Source: Piper betle (taxonomy: Eukaryota; Streptophyta; Magnoliopsida; Piperales; Piperaceae). Taken from it: a stretch of 64,000 nucleotides of DNA. How positions within the stretch are numbered: the first letter of the stretch is position 1; every line of letters begins with the position of its first letter. The stretch covers positions 25,576 through 89,575 of the forward strand of contig JAURVB010006358.1 of the NCBI GenBank assembly GCA_033002965.1, in the 5' to 3' direction. The notes under the pieces were generated by a model, which saw only the letters and a list, made by a program, of their open reading frames with translations, was not told the DNA's origin and did not search any database. The translations under genes and the position numbers were made by a program. Below are positions 12,101 through 22,944 of the stretch, in pieces.

Positions 12101-12165
12101 AGTCTGAAAATTAGTTTGGCTTGAACTCATTCAAACCAACTCGATACTAACCCAAACTAGGGCCA
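9160..12165 (-). repeat. Family-B LTR, minus strand, missing its first bases
   Basis: Read on the minus strand it ends in GGTGGTACA at 9160 and follows the family-B LTR order seen at 44835-46112 plus 55367-57439. Shared landmarks are the ATGGCCATATGAGCATG block (12070), the GC-rich CCACCGGCG segment (11300-11450), GTTTATTTAACCCAGACC (about 10940-10970), long TTTATT runs, and the GTGGGTAATACAATACCC block (about 9500). It stops at about 12165, about 100 bp short of the expected TGTAAAACCC start. No primer site or internal region adjoins the 9160 end, so it is a truncated solo LTR. Confidence 0.8.
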
Positions 12166-12480
12166 ATGTAGCCAGTTTAAAACTACAATCAAGTGGAGTT
12201 GTGATCATAATTTTAAACTGGGAAATTATCATTTGATTAAAGTATTTAATTTCAATTATTAGTTTTAGTTTTACTTTTCTAAATTAATTGATTTTTACTT
12301 TGCTCTTGTGAATTGATCTAAATAAATCTTGATAATTATAAATTCTAATTAAAACTCCTCGTAAAATGATACTCTTCTCATCGTTTTATTACTTGTTCAA
12401 TACACACACATATTTATTTTGGCAACATAAGAACTCGCTACGTTGGCCCTAGACAACTCTATGCACGTCGACTGGCCGAA
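12166..12480 (+). repeat. Possible Athila/Tat-type LTR end
   Basis: CTCCTCGTAAAATGATACTC followed by CGTTTTATTACTTG at about 12355-12395 parallels the 3' ends of the family-C LTRs (TGATACTCG...TTATATTACTTG) and of the LTR ending near 14845. No clear primer site follows. Confidence 0.4.
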
Positions 12481-13491
12481 GGCCTCTAGCCATGTTTTTT
12501 TTTATAAAATATATTTTTTATTGTTAAATTTAAATAAATTTAGGTTAAGTTAATTTAATTTTTAACTCATTTAGTTATTATATAAAATTCCCTTTTTGGT
12601 AGTTAGACCTGATTTTTCCACTACATGGTAATATAAAAAGTAAATTCTCTTTTTGGTAAAAAATTTTTTTAAAAAAAAGTGACAGGTGATTGGTTTGTGA
12701 GCTTTCAATTTTTTTCTGTATTTGCCTTATAATAAAACGAATTTGTCTTGGGCTTATGTCTACTGGGACGCTCGATATTTTATATTTTGTATCTTTATTA
12801 AATGCTCTTCACTTTCTTTATCCAGGAATTTTCCCCCAACGTATCATCCAGGTTTGTTTGCTACCTTCACTTTAATTATTAAAACAGCTTTTATACAATT
12901 GTAATTTTGATGTTTTTGATTACGATAACATGGGGAAATGAAAGTATTCATTCATGCAGGAGTTGGAAAAATTTTGCACCTTTTGAACCAATTTGGACTG
13001 TCTGATTTAGCCGCTAACAGATGCCCACAGACTCCTCCTAGTTGAATGGGTGGCCTGATCTAGCCTCCCTCAAGCCTGAATTAGGCCCGGGCAGCCACGA
13101 GAGGTGACGGGATCTCCTCGGCTGGCAGCCACCGGCTACCTCTATTGGTTGATTTTATTTTTTTAGATAATGGAAGATTTGGACTGACCTTAGGGACACT
13201 TCAAATACGCATGTGGGCATGAAATTTTCCTGCTCCAGGCTCATAAACTTTTTTCTATATAAAGTTACTTATTGGGAATATGTTGAATGTAAGTAGTGTG
13301 AAATAATCTTAATGAGTCAAACGACGAAAGTTGTCTATTAAGGGCAAGGCCATGTCAGCCATCCCCGATCTTGCATTATCAAATACTTTCATGGAAAAAA
13401 TATTTATATCAATAATAGTTGATACTCCTACACCAACTACATTTAGCAATATTTTTTTGAGCCCTTAAGATCAATGTTGTGGGAATTGGAT
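12481..13491. other. Unassigned sequence
   Basis: No gene or recognisable transposon protein. A GC-richer patch lies at 13020-13150. Small open frames at 12690-12904 have no recognisable domain. Confidence 0.3.
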
Positions 13492-13860
13492 TTGTAACAC
13501 CCCAATTACGCTCAAATTTGGACTGAACGATGATATTATAATTTAGAAAATTATTTGTTGGACTATTGACTTAAATAACTTAGGAAGCATGTAAAACCGT
13601 AAAAATAACTAGGTTATTTTATTAAGAGTTTTATAAATCTTAGAACTAAACTTAAATATTATTAAATTAAATTAATTTTTGGGAATGATATGATAAATTA
13701 TTAACTATTATTCTTGGGCATATGAGTCGTGTGGTATTTATGGATTGTTTCTAATAAGCTTTTTTTATTTTATTTTATTTTATTTTTTTATTTTTTGTTT
13801 TCGGTAGAATAAGGTTTGACCACAGGTTAAACTCGTTGGCCTTGGGTTGGGAGTTGTGAA
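13492..13860 (+). repeat. Possible chromovirus-type LTR start
   Basis: It opens TGTAACACCCCAATTACG, a start typical of Tekay/Del-like LTRs. No matching second LTR was found and its right boundary is a guess. Confidence 0.3.
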
Positions 13861-14866
13861 GGAATTTTGATTTCCTAACTCTTTTTGTTAAGTGTCTTTT
13901 CCTATTTTGTAATTACTTGTCTTTTCATATTTTAAGCATATAATGAATTGAGCTAGTTGTGTTAATTGTGTAGAAAATTGTAATAATTAATGAGGAATAT
14001 GAAATGATGCTAGGGCGATAGGTTGTGATAAAATACTAAAGCCCATTATACTTCAATTTATTTCCCGAGATATCAAATGCAAGTGTATGTGTAACCTAAA
14101 TAGCATGACAAGATGTGCTACCTATTAACTAAGTGAAATTATCCCGAAGACTGCATCAAGTTTAAAGGAGGAGCTATTGTACGATTGGCAAACACTTCAA
14201 CTAGTTGTTTTGGGATTTAAATCCCAATGACAACTATTTTGGCACACCAAATACCCCTAGTAAACCATTGGTACTCTCTTGGGTCTCTTGGAAGCTCAAG
14301 CTTATGTGCAGGATTGCCATTTCCCTTCCAGCTTGTACTCTTTGCATTTTGATTGTTGTAATCGTAAGAGAAGGTTGAAGTGGGCAAGACTCAATCTAGG
14401 CTTGATTTGTAAATTCGCAAGGTGTTAGAGAGTATGTGTGAGAACTTGACCTAGGGAAGGAGAGTGTTTGGATTGAAGACTCCAGCTCAAGGTATGAGCA
14501 CAATAAAAGAGAGTTAGATTAAAGTTGCCATTGCTCCTAGTGTGTCAGGAGTTGGTTGAAATTGTTGATGTCAAGTGGGCAGGACCCCCGCAGCCCATCC
14601 AGGCCCAGCTCTAGATTGGTCTTGGCTGGGTTGAGGATAAAGGCTCATTCGGCCAAGCTACTGTACTAATTCTAAGAGTCGTTGGGCTTTTATCCACTCT
14701 GTAGATAGCTCAGTAGGTTTAATAATCTAACTATTGTCAGTATAGTAGAACATCAAATCCTCGTGGGAGAGATATTCACTCATCAGACTATTACTTATTT
14801 GATATGCGCATTCGCGTGATGCATTGAAATAGCAACAAGAAATTTTTATCGCCGTTTTTGGGGATT
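13861..14866 (+). repeat. Athila/Tat-like LTR end plus decayed tRNA-Asp-type primer site
   Basis: CCTCGTGGGAGAGATATTCA and ACTATTACTTATTTG at about 14760-14800 fit the Athila/Tat U5 pattern. The following TATCGCCGTTTTTGGGGATT (about 14847-14866) is a damaged version of the tRNA-Asp-complementary site TGGCGCCGTTGCCGGGGA. The start of the LTR could not be placed. Confidence 0.5.
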
Positions 14867-14935
14867 TGCTTTGTCTTTATCTTTGTTGATAGTTACTTTT
14901 TAGCGAAATTCTATTGCTAAGTATGAAGTTAAGCA

Positions 14936-15610
14936 TAAAGTTGCAACTACATATTGTCTACAAAAAAGTGGACAAGCCAAAATCTTCAACAAAGAAATCA
15001 AGAGAATGTTGGAAAAAGGTTGTAACTCCATCCAAAAAAGATTGGTAACTCAAATTGGATGATGCATTATGGGCTTACCCAATAGCTTTAAAGACACCAA
15101 TCGGGATATCCCCTTATAAAATAGTTATTGGATAAATATGCCATTTACCTTTTAAGTTAGTGTGTAAAGCTTATTGGACATTTCAAAAGTTGAACTTTGA
15201 TGCCAAGACATGTGGAGAGAAAATGTTATTCCAATTGATGAACTAAATGAAATTAAGCTCAATGCATATGAGAATGTCAAACTGTATAAAGAGAAGGCCA
15301 AGAAATGACATGACAGATGCATTCTAGTGAAGCACTTTGAGCCAAGACATTAGGTTTTGCTATACAATTCTAGGCTTAAGTTTTTTCCATGAAATCTTAA
15401 TTCTAGGTGATCTGGAACTTATATTGTGATGCAAGAATTCCCACATATTGCTATAGAAATTAGGAATGAGAAAAAATAGGAACTAGTTCAAGGTCAATGG
15501 GCACAGGCTCAAATAATATCATGGAGGAAAAGTGACCCAACTTACTTAATCCACTACAACAATTTCAGAATGACCAAAGCTTAGTCAGCTAAGAACTGAA
15601 AACAAGCTCT
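14936..15610 (+). pseudogene. Ty3/gypsy (Athila/Tat) integrase C-terminus
   Basis: Translated across stops it reads DDALWAYPIALKTPIGISPY, KAYWTFQKLNFDAKTCGEKM, LNEIKLNAYENVKLYKEKAK, then VLLYNSRLKFFP and the end-of-pol landmark (..LLEGNPT, nucleotide GGAAGGCAACCCAAC at about 15617-15631). This is the C-terminal part of plant Ty3/gypsy integrase of the Athila/Tat group. At least five stops are present. It begins only about 70 bp after the primer site, so gag, protease, RT, RNase H and most of integrase have been deleted. Confidence 0.8.
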
Positions 15611-15689
15611 TACTGGAAGGCAACCCAACATGTTTTTACATCTTGTTTGTGTTGAAAAACAAATTTTGGTAACCCAAGTTGAGCATGGT

Positions 15690-16905
15690 GATGCATCCTA
15701 AGCTTGACAGTTCAGATATAATCGAAAAAACTGAGGCAAGGACCAGAATAAGGCTGACATAGGGCAAACCTCAAGTCCCAGCACCAACATTCCCACCAGC
15801 AACAACCCATGTGGAAGAGGAAGAAGTCCAATCCACTGTGCCCACCCCCAAAGAGGAATATGCTACCAATGAAATCCAAGGAACAACAAACCTCAACTAC
15901 TGCCCACTAAGCCAAGGGATCATCCACTACCCCTTCATTTCTGGCAAAGCCAAGAGAGCATTCACTGAAACAATCCAAGACAAATAATTGATCAAGGAAA
16001 AAGCATTGGACTTGGACAACTATGGCATAGACAAGGCATTATAAGATAACAAGCCTAGGGTGGATAGAGCTATGCAAGAAACCAGATTAGGGTGTTCTAC
16101 AATTGGTGAAGGAATTTTACACAAATCTATAGGAAAGAGTGGAGGACAAAGTCTTTGTTCGAGGGAAATGGATCAATATGCGAGTGAAGCCATTAACAAG
16201 CTTATTGGAGCACCTTATCATGAGGAGGATGGCTACTTTGTCCCATGGATGAAGGAGTAGAGATTGCCATGTTAGTGAAGAAGTTGTGCCAGGCAAATAA
16301 GGAAGTTGTGTGGCCATATGCAAGAACAACCAAGATATTATTTTCAACATCGGGGCACTCCTGCCATGTAGGACACCTCTCCTCAAGCTGATATGTAGCA
16401 GACTGATCCCAACCACGCATACCTCCCACATTACACTGGACTAAGTCATCTTGTTGTATGCCATGATAGAGAAAATAAAGGTGGATGCTTGATGGAAAAT
16501 CTACACCAACATTATTGATTTGGTTAGGCCTTCAAAAGGATTATGGTTTCTACCTATCATCAACCAATTTTGCATCCAATCTAGGGTGGCAATTGAGAAG
16601 AATGATGAACAGATCAAAGCTCGGCTAGCAATCTCTACAAAAGAATTAACTAATAGACTATACATTGGAGGGCACAAACTTGGAGCTGAGATACTGGAGG
16701 AGCCTAGGGAGATTAGGGCAATGCAACAGAAGGTGATCACTTTTAAGAGTATGAGCATAAGTGGAACAATTACATGCAGGGCCTATGTGAAGCAACCAAA
16801 ATAGATATATCTTACGTGCTCACTCTTCATGAATCCATATTTGCAGTTACTTCGAGGGCTAAGCAACAAGAGCGAAAAGGGAAACCAAAGAATGCCAAGG
16901 CAGCA
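15690..16905 (+). pseudogene. Athila-type ORF after pol (env-like / plant transposon protein domain), decayed
   Basis: After the end of pol comes a long broken frame. Recognisable parts are VRGKWIN (about 16150-16180), the counterpart of the VRGK/R.V..S..AIN block of the plant transposon protein domain found in Athila-like elements, and a clean 94-codon stretch at 16520-16804 (VRPSKGLWFLPIINQFCIQS through ISGTITCRAYVKQPK). A Lys/Arg/Gln-rich tail (RAKQQERKGKPKNAKA) runs into the inserted solo LTR at 16906. Several frameshifts make it non-functional. The family assignment is from position after integrase and motif style. Confidence 0.55.
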
Positions 16906-17694
16906 TGTTAAGTGTTTAAAATATACAATATTTACCCACATTTTTAATGTGATTTTGTACTTCCCGGGTATAAACATTATTAATTAGGTGACATTTCTCA
17001 TTATATTCCAGTTAATTAATATTTTATGAGATATGCTTAATTTTGGAGTTTTAATACAGAGAAAGATAAAACAAATTAAGCTTTGGAATTGAATGGTCAT
17101 AGTACTTGGCCCCACCCAATGACTACAATTTATAGAGTTCACAAAGCTCGGTGACGATGGATGTACATTATTTTGGTTGCATTTGAGTACGTCGAGGAGT
17201 TGGAAATTTGAATGGACATTATAATCAATTAGAATACATTGATTTGTGAACACTTTCCTTGAATTCATGTATCATATGGCCATCTTATCTTTTATATAAG
17301 AAGGTGGTCATTTGTTGTTTGATATATATCAACTTTTGGCTTAGAAGTAGTTATAGTTTTTATAATTCTTTCCCTTTCATAATAAAAACTAGTTTCTTCT
17401 TTATATTGTTTTCTATTTTTTATTATGAAGTATTCTTTTATTTTGTTCTAGAGAAGAATGGAACTTAACATGGTTTAATTGAATTCATTTCAACCTCTTA
17501 CTCTTTTATTCAATCAGATTGTTTGAATTATCATGTTCTTAATGCTAAGAGTAGATTGATCGCCCATTTCTTAGATCATGAGGCTTAATTAGATTTTGGG
17601 AGAAATTAATTAGATTAGTCAGTATTTCTCGAATTTATCATTATATTACTTGTTTGACCATGTGTACTTACACGTCATTGAAATTATTCGAACA
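16906..17694 (+). mobile_element. Family-C solo LTR
   Basis: It starts TGTTAAGTGTTTAAAATATA and ends ATTATTCGAACA, matching the 3' LTR at 25237-26395 along its length except for a missing internal block of about 370 bp near 17620. It is flanked by CAGCA (16901-16905) and CAACA (17695-17699), a 4/5 match for a 5-bp TSD. The env-like reading frame appears to resume after it, and no primer site follows, so it is solo. Confidence 0.75.
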
Positions 17695-17880
17695 CAACAC
17701 CAACCAGACAGAGGATCAAGATAAAAATTTCCAAGGCATCTCTTCCAAAAGGCCCTACCTTGCTAAGAGAAGAAGAAGAAAGTGAAGATGAGGAGGTTGC
17801 AACACATAAGGGAGGAGGAGACCCCTTGACTGGTCAATTCATCATGGTCAACCTTAGCTCCAATGAAGGCAACTGACATA
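17695..17880 (+). pseudogene. Continuation of the Athila-type env-like ORF tail
   Basis: Translation gives a charged tail (SLPKGPTLLREEEEESEDEE, then THKGGGDPLTGQFIMVNLSS, stop), consistent with the Lys-rich tail interrupted at 16905. It is low-complexity, so the link rests on position. Confidence 0.4.
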
Positions 17881-18435
17881 TCTGAATCCCGACCTTCTTG
17901 TTTTCTTTCTTACTTTCTGCCCTTCTTTTGATGCTAGCTGCTTGCGTTTGTGATCAAGTTGTTATTTTATAGATCGTATGTTATTAACTATGAGCGTTAG
18001 AGAATAGGTTATCTCGATAGAATATATTGTAAAATAAGGCATTCTAATTTTTAATCATGTCATGATATGGGTAGTAGTAATCTCGCATTTATGCATTTAA
18101 TAAAATGTGGCTTGGGTTGTTGTGGTAACGTCCTTGTTTAAGGGATATCCGACGTACCCACCAGTGTTACATGCCTATTGAACCGATCAAATTGATATAC
18201 ATTGGTAGAAAAAGTAAATTGAAAACTAATGCCTAGGCACTTAGGAATATAAATGTACGACATATTAATTTAACATAGCATAAAATGATAAAGATCCAAT
18301 GAATCATATAAAACATGGGATCATAAAACCCCCTAAATAGCAACTAAACACGGGCATGATCAGCTTTCTGATGACCTACGAGTCTTAGCTACCTATACCG
18401 CTACTAGTGTTAATGACAATTTTCATGTATTGCAA
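17881..18435. other. Unassigned sequence before the gag element
   Basis: No coding signal. It should contain the end of the upstream Athila-type element and the 5' LTR of the element that follows, but neither can be recognised. Confidence 0.3.
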
Positions 18436-18439
18436 CCTA

Positions 18440-18462
18440 TACCGTTGCCGGAGAGACCGAAT
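18440..18462 (+). other. Degenerate tRNA-Asp-type primer binding site
   Basis: CTATACCGTTGCCGGAGAGA resembles the Athila/Tat primer site TGGCGCCGTTGCCGGGGA and lies about 120 bp before the gag remains. Confidence 0.45.
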
Positions 18463-18560
18463 TTTCTAAGTTAATTCAGGATTAGAATTTTGAGAGTTTT
18501 TTTTTTGATTTTAGTGTCTGATTTAAAGAAAAAAGAAAAAAGAAAAAATAAACTATATCA

Positions 18561-19660
18561 TTGTCTTCTTCCTTGCTATCATTTATTTGTTATCATTTGT
18601 TTATGCATCGATTAGTGTGGTCACCCTTGTTTTCTTATGATCCAGAGATTGAAAGGACTTTGAGAAACTTGTGTGCCACTAGACGAAGTGCACAAGAAGT
18701 AATAGAAGAAGAAGCCATGGACCCACAACAACAACAAATGCCTCCACTTCCACCGATTGTAGCAGTAGCTAATGATGACAACAAGGCAATCCAAGATTGG
18801 GTTGTACCTCTTGCAAGAGTGTTACAACCTAGTATTATTGCACCACTAGTGGATGTGACCCACTTCAAGCTTAAACCAGTTTTATTTAATATGTTACAAA
18901 CCATAGGACAATTTAGTGGATTGCCTACTTAAAATCCTAATAGGCATATCATGAATTTCCTATCGGTTTGTGATATGTATAAGCAACATGGTGTCTCTGA
19001 TGATGCTCTCCGGCTTCGCTTTATTTTCATTCTCATTAATAGGAAGTGCGAAAGAATGGTTGTCATCATTAGATTCAATAACCACTTGGGATAAATTATC
19101 TAAAATTTTTTTGTTAAAATATTTTCCACCTTCTAAAACTGCTAGATTACATAATGAAATTTTATCTTTTTTGCAGTTTGATGGTGAGTCTCTCTTTGAG
19201 GATGGGAAAGATATAAATAATTGTTAAAAAGTGTCCTAACCATGGTATAGAAAGATGGATGCAACTCCAAACTTTCTATAACGGGTTGTTGGGGCAAACA
19301 AAGAACATAGTTGATGCGGCAGCCAATGGATCATTTCTTAGGAAAAGCCCACATGAAGCTTTCCAATTGCTAGAATTAATGGTTCCTAGCAACCATCATG
19401 CCACACAAGAAAGGCATCCAAGGAGGACTACCAGAGTTTTAGAATTAGATGCACTTACTGCTTTATTTGCTCAGGTCAGTGCTTTAACTAATCAAGTTCA
19501 AAATCGTAATATGCAGGGACATGTTAAGCTGTGGAGCCAAGGTGTGAATGGTGTGGATAAGGACATTTTACAGGTCAATGTGCAACAAATCAAGTTAACT
19601 ACGTAGGCAACTTTAATATGAATAACAATCCCTATTCCAACACCTACAATGCAGGCTAGC
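18561..19660 (+). pseudogene. Athila/Tat-like gag (Retrotrans_gag), decayed
   Basis: Three frames piece together a standard plant gag: QFSGLPT.NPNRHIMNFLSV, IGSAKEWLSSLDSITTWDKL, KYFPPSKTARLHNEIL and FLQFDGESLFE (the Retrotrans_gag pattern), then LQTFYNGLLGQTKNIVDAAA, FLRKSPHEAFQLLELM and ALTALFAQVSALTNQ. A CEWCG.GHFTGQC zinc knuckle (about 19530-19570) follows, with a stop inside it. There are several stops and at least two frameshifts. Gag would form the virus-like particle of the element; this copy cannot make it. Confidence 0.85.
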
Positions 19661-20383
19661 GCAATAACCCCTACTTTTCATGGAATAATTCTCCACAAGC
19701 AGTTGCTGTTCCTACTAATCCACCACCACCATCATAGCATTCTCAACCTCCTTCACTTTCTTTTCAACCACAGCAACCGGATTTAGTCTAAATGTTCAAT
19801 TCTATGTAACAAACTATGCAACAATTTATGCAGAATCAGCAACAACAACAACAACAGTTTATGCAACAAGTTATGGTGCAACTAAACAAGGAACCAAGTG
19901 AGCGACCCAAGGGTGTACTTCCTAGCCAACCAGAACAACCAAGGAAAGATGGTCAAGAGCATTGCAAAGTTATAACAACCCGAAATGGTATTACTTTACA
20001 AGAACCAGTTCAACCAAATGAAGTTAGGGAAAAAGATGAAAAACCAAACAATGAACATGAACCCAATAAATTAGTTAGCTTACTCGGAAGCAAAGGGAAA
20101 GAGAAAGATGAGGTACATACAGAAGAGGTCGAAGAAAAGGTACCATTTCCTTCTAGATTGAGGAAATAAAGTGATGAAAAATATTTTAAAAAATTTCTTG
20201 ATATATTTAAGAAATTACAAATTAACATACCTTTTACTGAAGCACTTGAATAGATGCCTAATTATGTAAAATACTCGAAGGATATTCTAGCAAAGAAAAG
20301 GAGAGTATATGACAATGAAGTTGTAGCCATGACAGAGGAATGTAGTGCTGTCCTCCAAAGAAAACTACCTCCTAAGATAAAAG
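19661..20383 (+). pseudogene. Gag-protease linker region
   Basis: It is Gln-rich (FMQNQQQQQQQFMQQVMVQL), then has KVITTRNG, typical of Athila/Tat gag-pol junctions, a Lys/Glu-rich stretch (19990-20170) and VPFPSRLRK, and ends AVLQRKLPPKIK where the solo LTR interrupts. The 117-codon part at 19816-20169 is open but only a fragment of the polyprotein. Confidence 0.75.
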
Positions 20384-22944
20384 TGTAAAACCCGCGACTC
20401 GAGTCAGGGTTTTATAATTGTTAGCCGGTCGGTTTGACCGTAGTTTGAGTCGGTTCAGCTTTCAGAACACGTGTGCGGGGCCGAGGCCGACCGTGCGCAC
20501 GTGCTATGAGGGTTTATGTATACCCAAGTATCGATGATAGCGTCAGATACGCATCAGCAGACTGAGTTATCAGTAGATATGAGAGTATACAGTTGATGAT
20601 TTTATTTTATTTTTATGTTGTGGCCGTAGAATTAGTTTAGGCCGAATAACGCATTAGGACGCGTTAGATGGTATTCGGGTGGGTTATTAGTTATACGACA
20701 TGTCATTTGGATGTTGTGATATTTTGTTTGATTTTATGGGATTTTTCCCAATTTTTCTAGATTTTTCTAGAATTTATTCCGAGTCCGTTATCATTCTTGA
20801 CTCGAGCCCGTGTCGAGTCAAGTTTTATTTACAACCTTGCCATCGCCCTATACACCTCATCTTCCTCCCCAAACCCCCATCCCGTGTTTCACCACCGCCG
20901 CCGCCCTTCGGATTTTGCCGCCGCCACCGACGCCAGACCGCCGCCGGTCGACGCCGCCCAGCCCGGCTGTGCCGTCGCCTCGCCGCCTCGACCACGCCCG
21001 GCCGCCGTCCGGCCGTCGCAGCGCCGGAAATCGCCCTCGATTTCTCGCCGATCCCGACGCGATTCCGCCGCCGTCTGCGCCGGACCGCCGCCGCCATGAC
21101 GTCGGAGCTTCTCCCCTCGACCTCCCCTACCTTTCCCCTCTACTTAGAGCCGCCGTCGAGGGTCGGCCGTGGCTCTGATCAGAGCGGCCGACCGCCCCGG
21201 CCGCACTCGACGCCGCCGTTGGTGGCCATCGCCGCCGCGGCTTGCCTTCGTCGTCACCACCATTGGGTTCAGCTCACCGAGGCGGTGCTAACCCCTACCT
21301 CCGATTGCCTCGCCGGAGCAGTCACCGGAAAACCACCGGAGCTGCCGGAAACCGCCGGCATAGTCGCCGGAAAATCGCCGCCTTCGTCCGTCGGCACCGA
21401 TTTCAGCGCCGATCGCGAGGTTCGTTGCAGGAGCTCGCCGTCTAGGCACGAGACTGCGCTTGGAGCTTCTGACAGGTCCGTTAGGACACGCTTCTCAGGT
21501 TTTATCGCTCCATTCTATCGCTGATTTGATTTATTGATCGTAGGACGTGTCAGGTGGATGATTTATTGGACCCCACCTAACACGGGTCACTTGGTCGATG
21601 TTTTTCGGAATTAATAACCCTCGAGGATGAGATCCCTCGAGTTTGTTTTCGAAAATAAGATCCACCTCAAGTTGCCTTCGGGCCTATTATAATAAATCTC
21701 GACCCAGCCCTATAAATAGTTTTATCGAGTTTTCAGTGAGACAAGAGAAGATGAGTCGACTGCACGTACCATGAGCGGATGCCGTGCCAGTCAAAGCGGG
21801 CTCTGGATTAGTGCCAGCGGACTGTTCCATTCCCGAGGGATCCTGACAACTCCGCGTTTGAGTTCCTCACACCCGGAGGACGTGGAGGTTTACGGGTACT
21901 GTTTAGTACAGCGCATGTCCGGACTTGTGGTTCAAAGGGTACTAAAGGCGACTGCCTGAGAGTGCTCGGTCTACGTGCTCAAGGCCAGGAGTAATATGGA
22001 GGTTCGGAGAGGGCTTAGGATAAAAGTTTTACGTGAAGTACTGAAAAGAAGTGTCGTGAGTGGCACAGTACCAGATAGATTGGGATGCTGTTGAGTCAGC
22101 TGCTCGACGGCTCCTTTATAGTTGCCCTTATGAGAGTTCTTGAGGAAGATATATATGATGGTTTGCTTTCCATGAGAGTTTGCTCTCATGTTCCAGTTTG
22201 ATATTAGTTATTTCCGGACCAGTGACACCCGTTGCTGACGTTTTTCTACTATATGTAGGTGAGGATGATGATTGGTGTATGCCGGCCTCGACGAAGGAGT
22301 AGCGCTTGCATTGCACACACATACCTGGTGCCGCGCCGACTTTTGCGTAAGATGTGATGTGATTGGCTTTTGTAGTAGATTTACATATTGGTATTTATGC
22401 ATGTGTTTGTGAGACTTGTAGATCTTGTTTAGAAATGTATGAATTTTCTTAGAAATGTTTTGGAAAAGTTCCAATGCCCAGGATGATCAGCTATGTTAAG
22501 TTGAAATGAACAAAAACACGATGAACATGAATTGCAAGTGGGCTAGATGCCAATTACGATATGTGTAGTTGATTTGAAGTCTAGTGTGATATAAATTGTT
22601 GTTTTATATATATATATATTGTGCCGTATTTTAACAGGTCATCCCCTTATTGCACTTTTAGGGGAGGCTCTGTCCGTTTTATTTCGGGTTTTATGAATTT
22701 TATTGTTGTTTTAATTATTTTGGTGTGCGATGATTATCATGACATTCACGTAGTATCCTGTTAGGGTTTTGCATCTCATTCATATATTGTTTGCGCATTA
22801 GCGGCGTGCTCCATCTTGAGACGTCGAGAGGGTTATATCGTAGCCGTTTAGGTTTTGGGTCAGCCAACTTAATCGGTTTACGAGTAGTTCGATCCTTTGT
22901 AACAGTTCTGGTCCGGGTTGAGAGTAAACCGGATTGGGGTGTTA
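20384..22944 (+). mobile_element. Family-A solo LTR inserted in the protease gene
   Basis: It begins TGTAAAACCCGCGACTCGAG and ends GGATTGGGGTGTTA. It is flanked by a perfect 5-bp TSD AAAAG (20379-20383 and 22945-22949); removing it restores KLPPKIK-DPGKFVIPC in the host element. Internal landmarks: GC-rich segment (20830-21480), CTATAAATAG TATA box (21710), and inverted repeats at 21620, 21896, 22171 and 22220. An open frame at 20700-21524 is not supported as a gene because other family-A LTRs break it. Confidence 0.9.
21710..21719 (+). promoter_or_regulatory. TATA box of the family-A LTR
   Basis: CTATAAATAG is canonical and lies at the same place as CTATATATATAG in the copies at 38122, 47870 and 54212, each followed by GTTTTATCG.GTTTTCAGTGAG or close variants. 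Transcription would start about 30 bp further on, giving a U3 of about 1.35 kb. Confidence 0.6.

Noticed and set aside
20700..21524. A 274-codon open frame, Pro/Arg-rich, starting at a true ATG
   Set aside because: It lies wholly inside a family-A solo LTR, crosses the GC-rich block where long frames arise by chance, shows no domain, and is broken in the other LTR copies.
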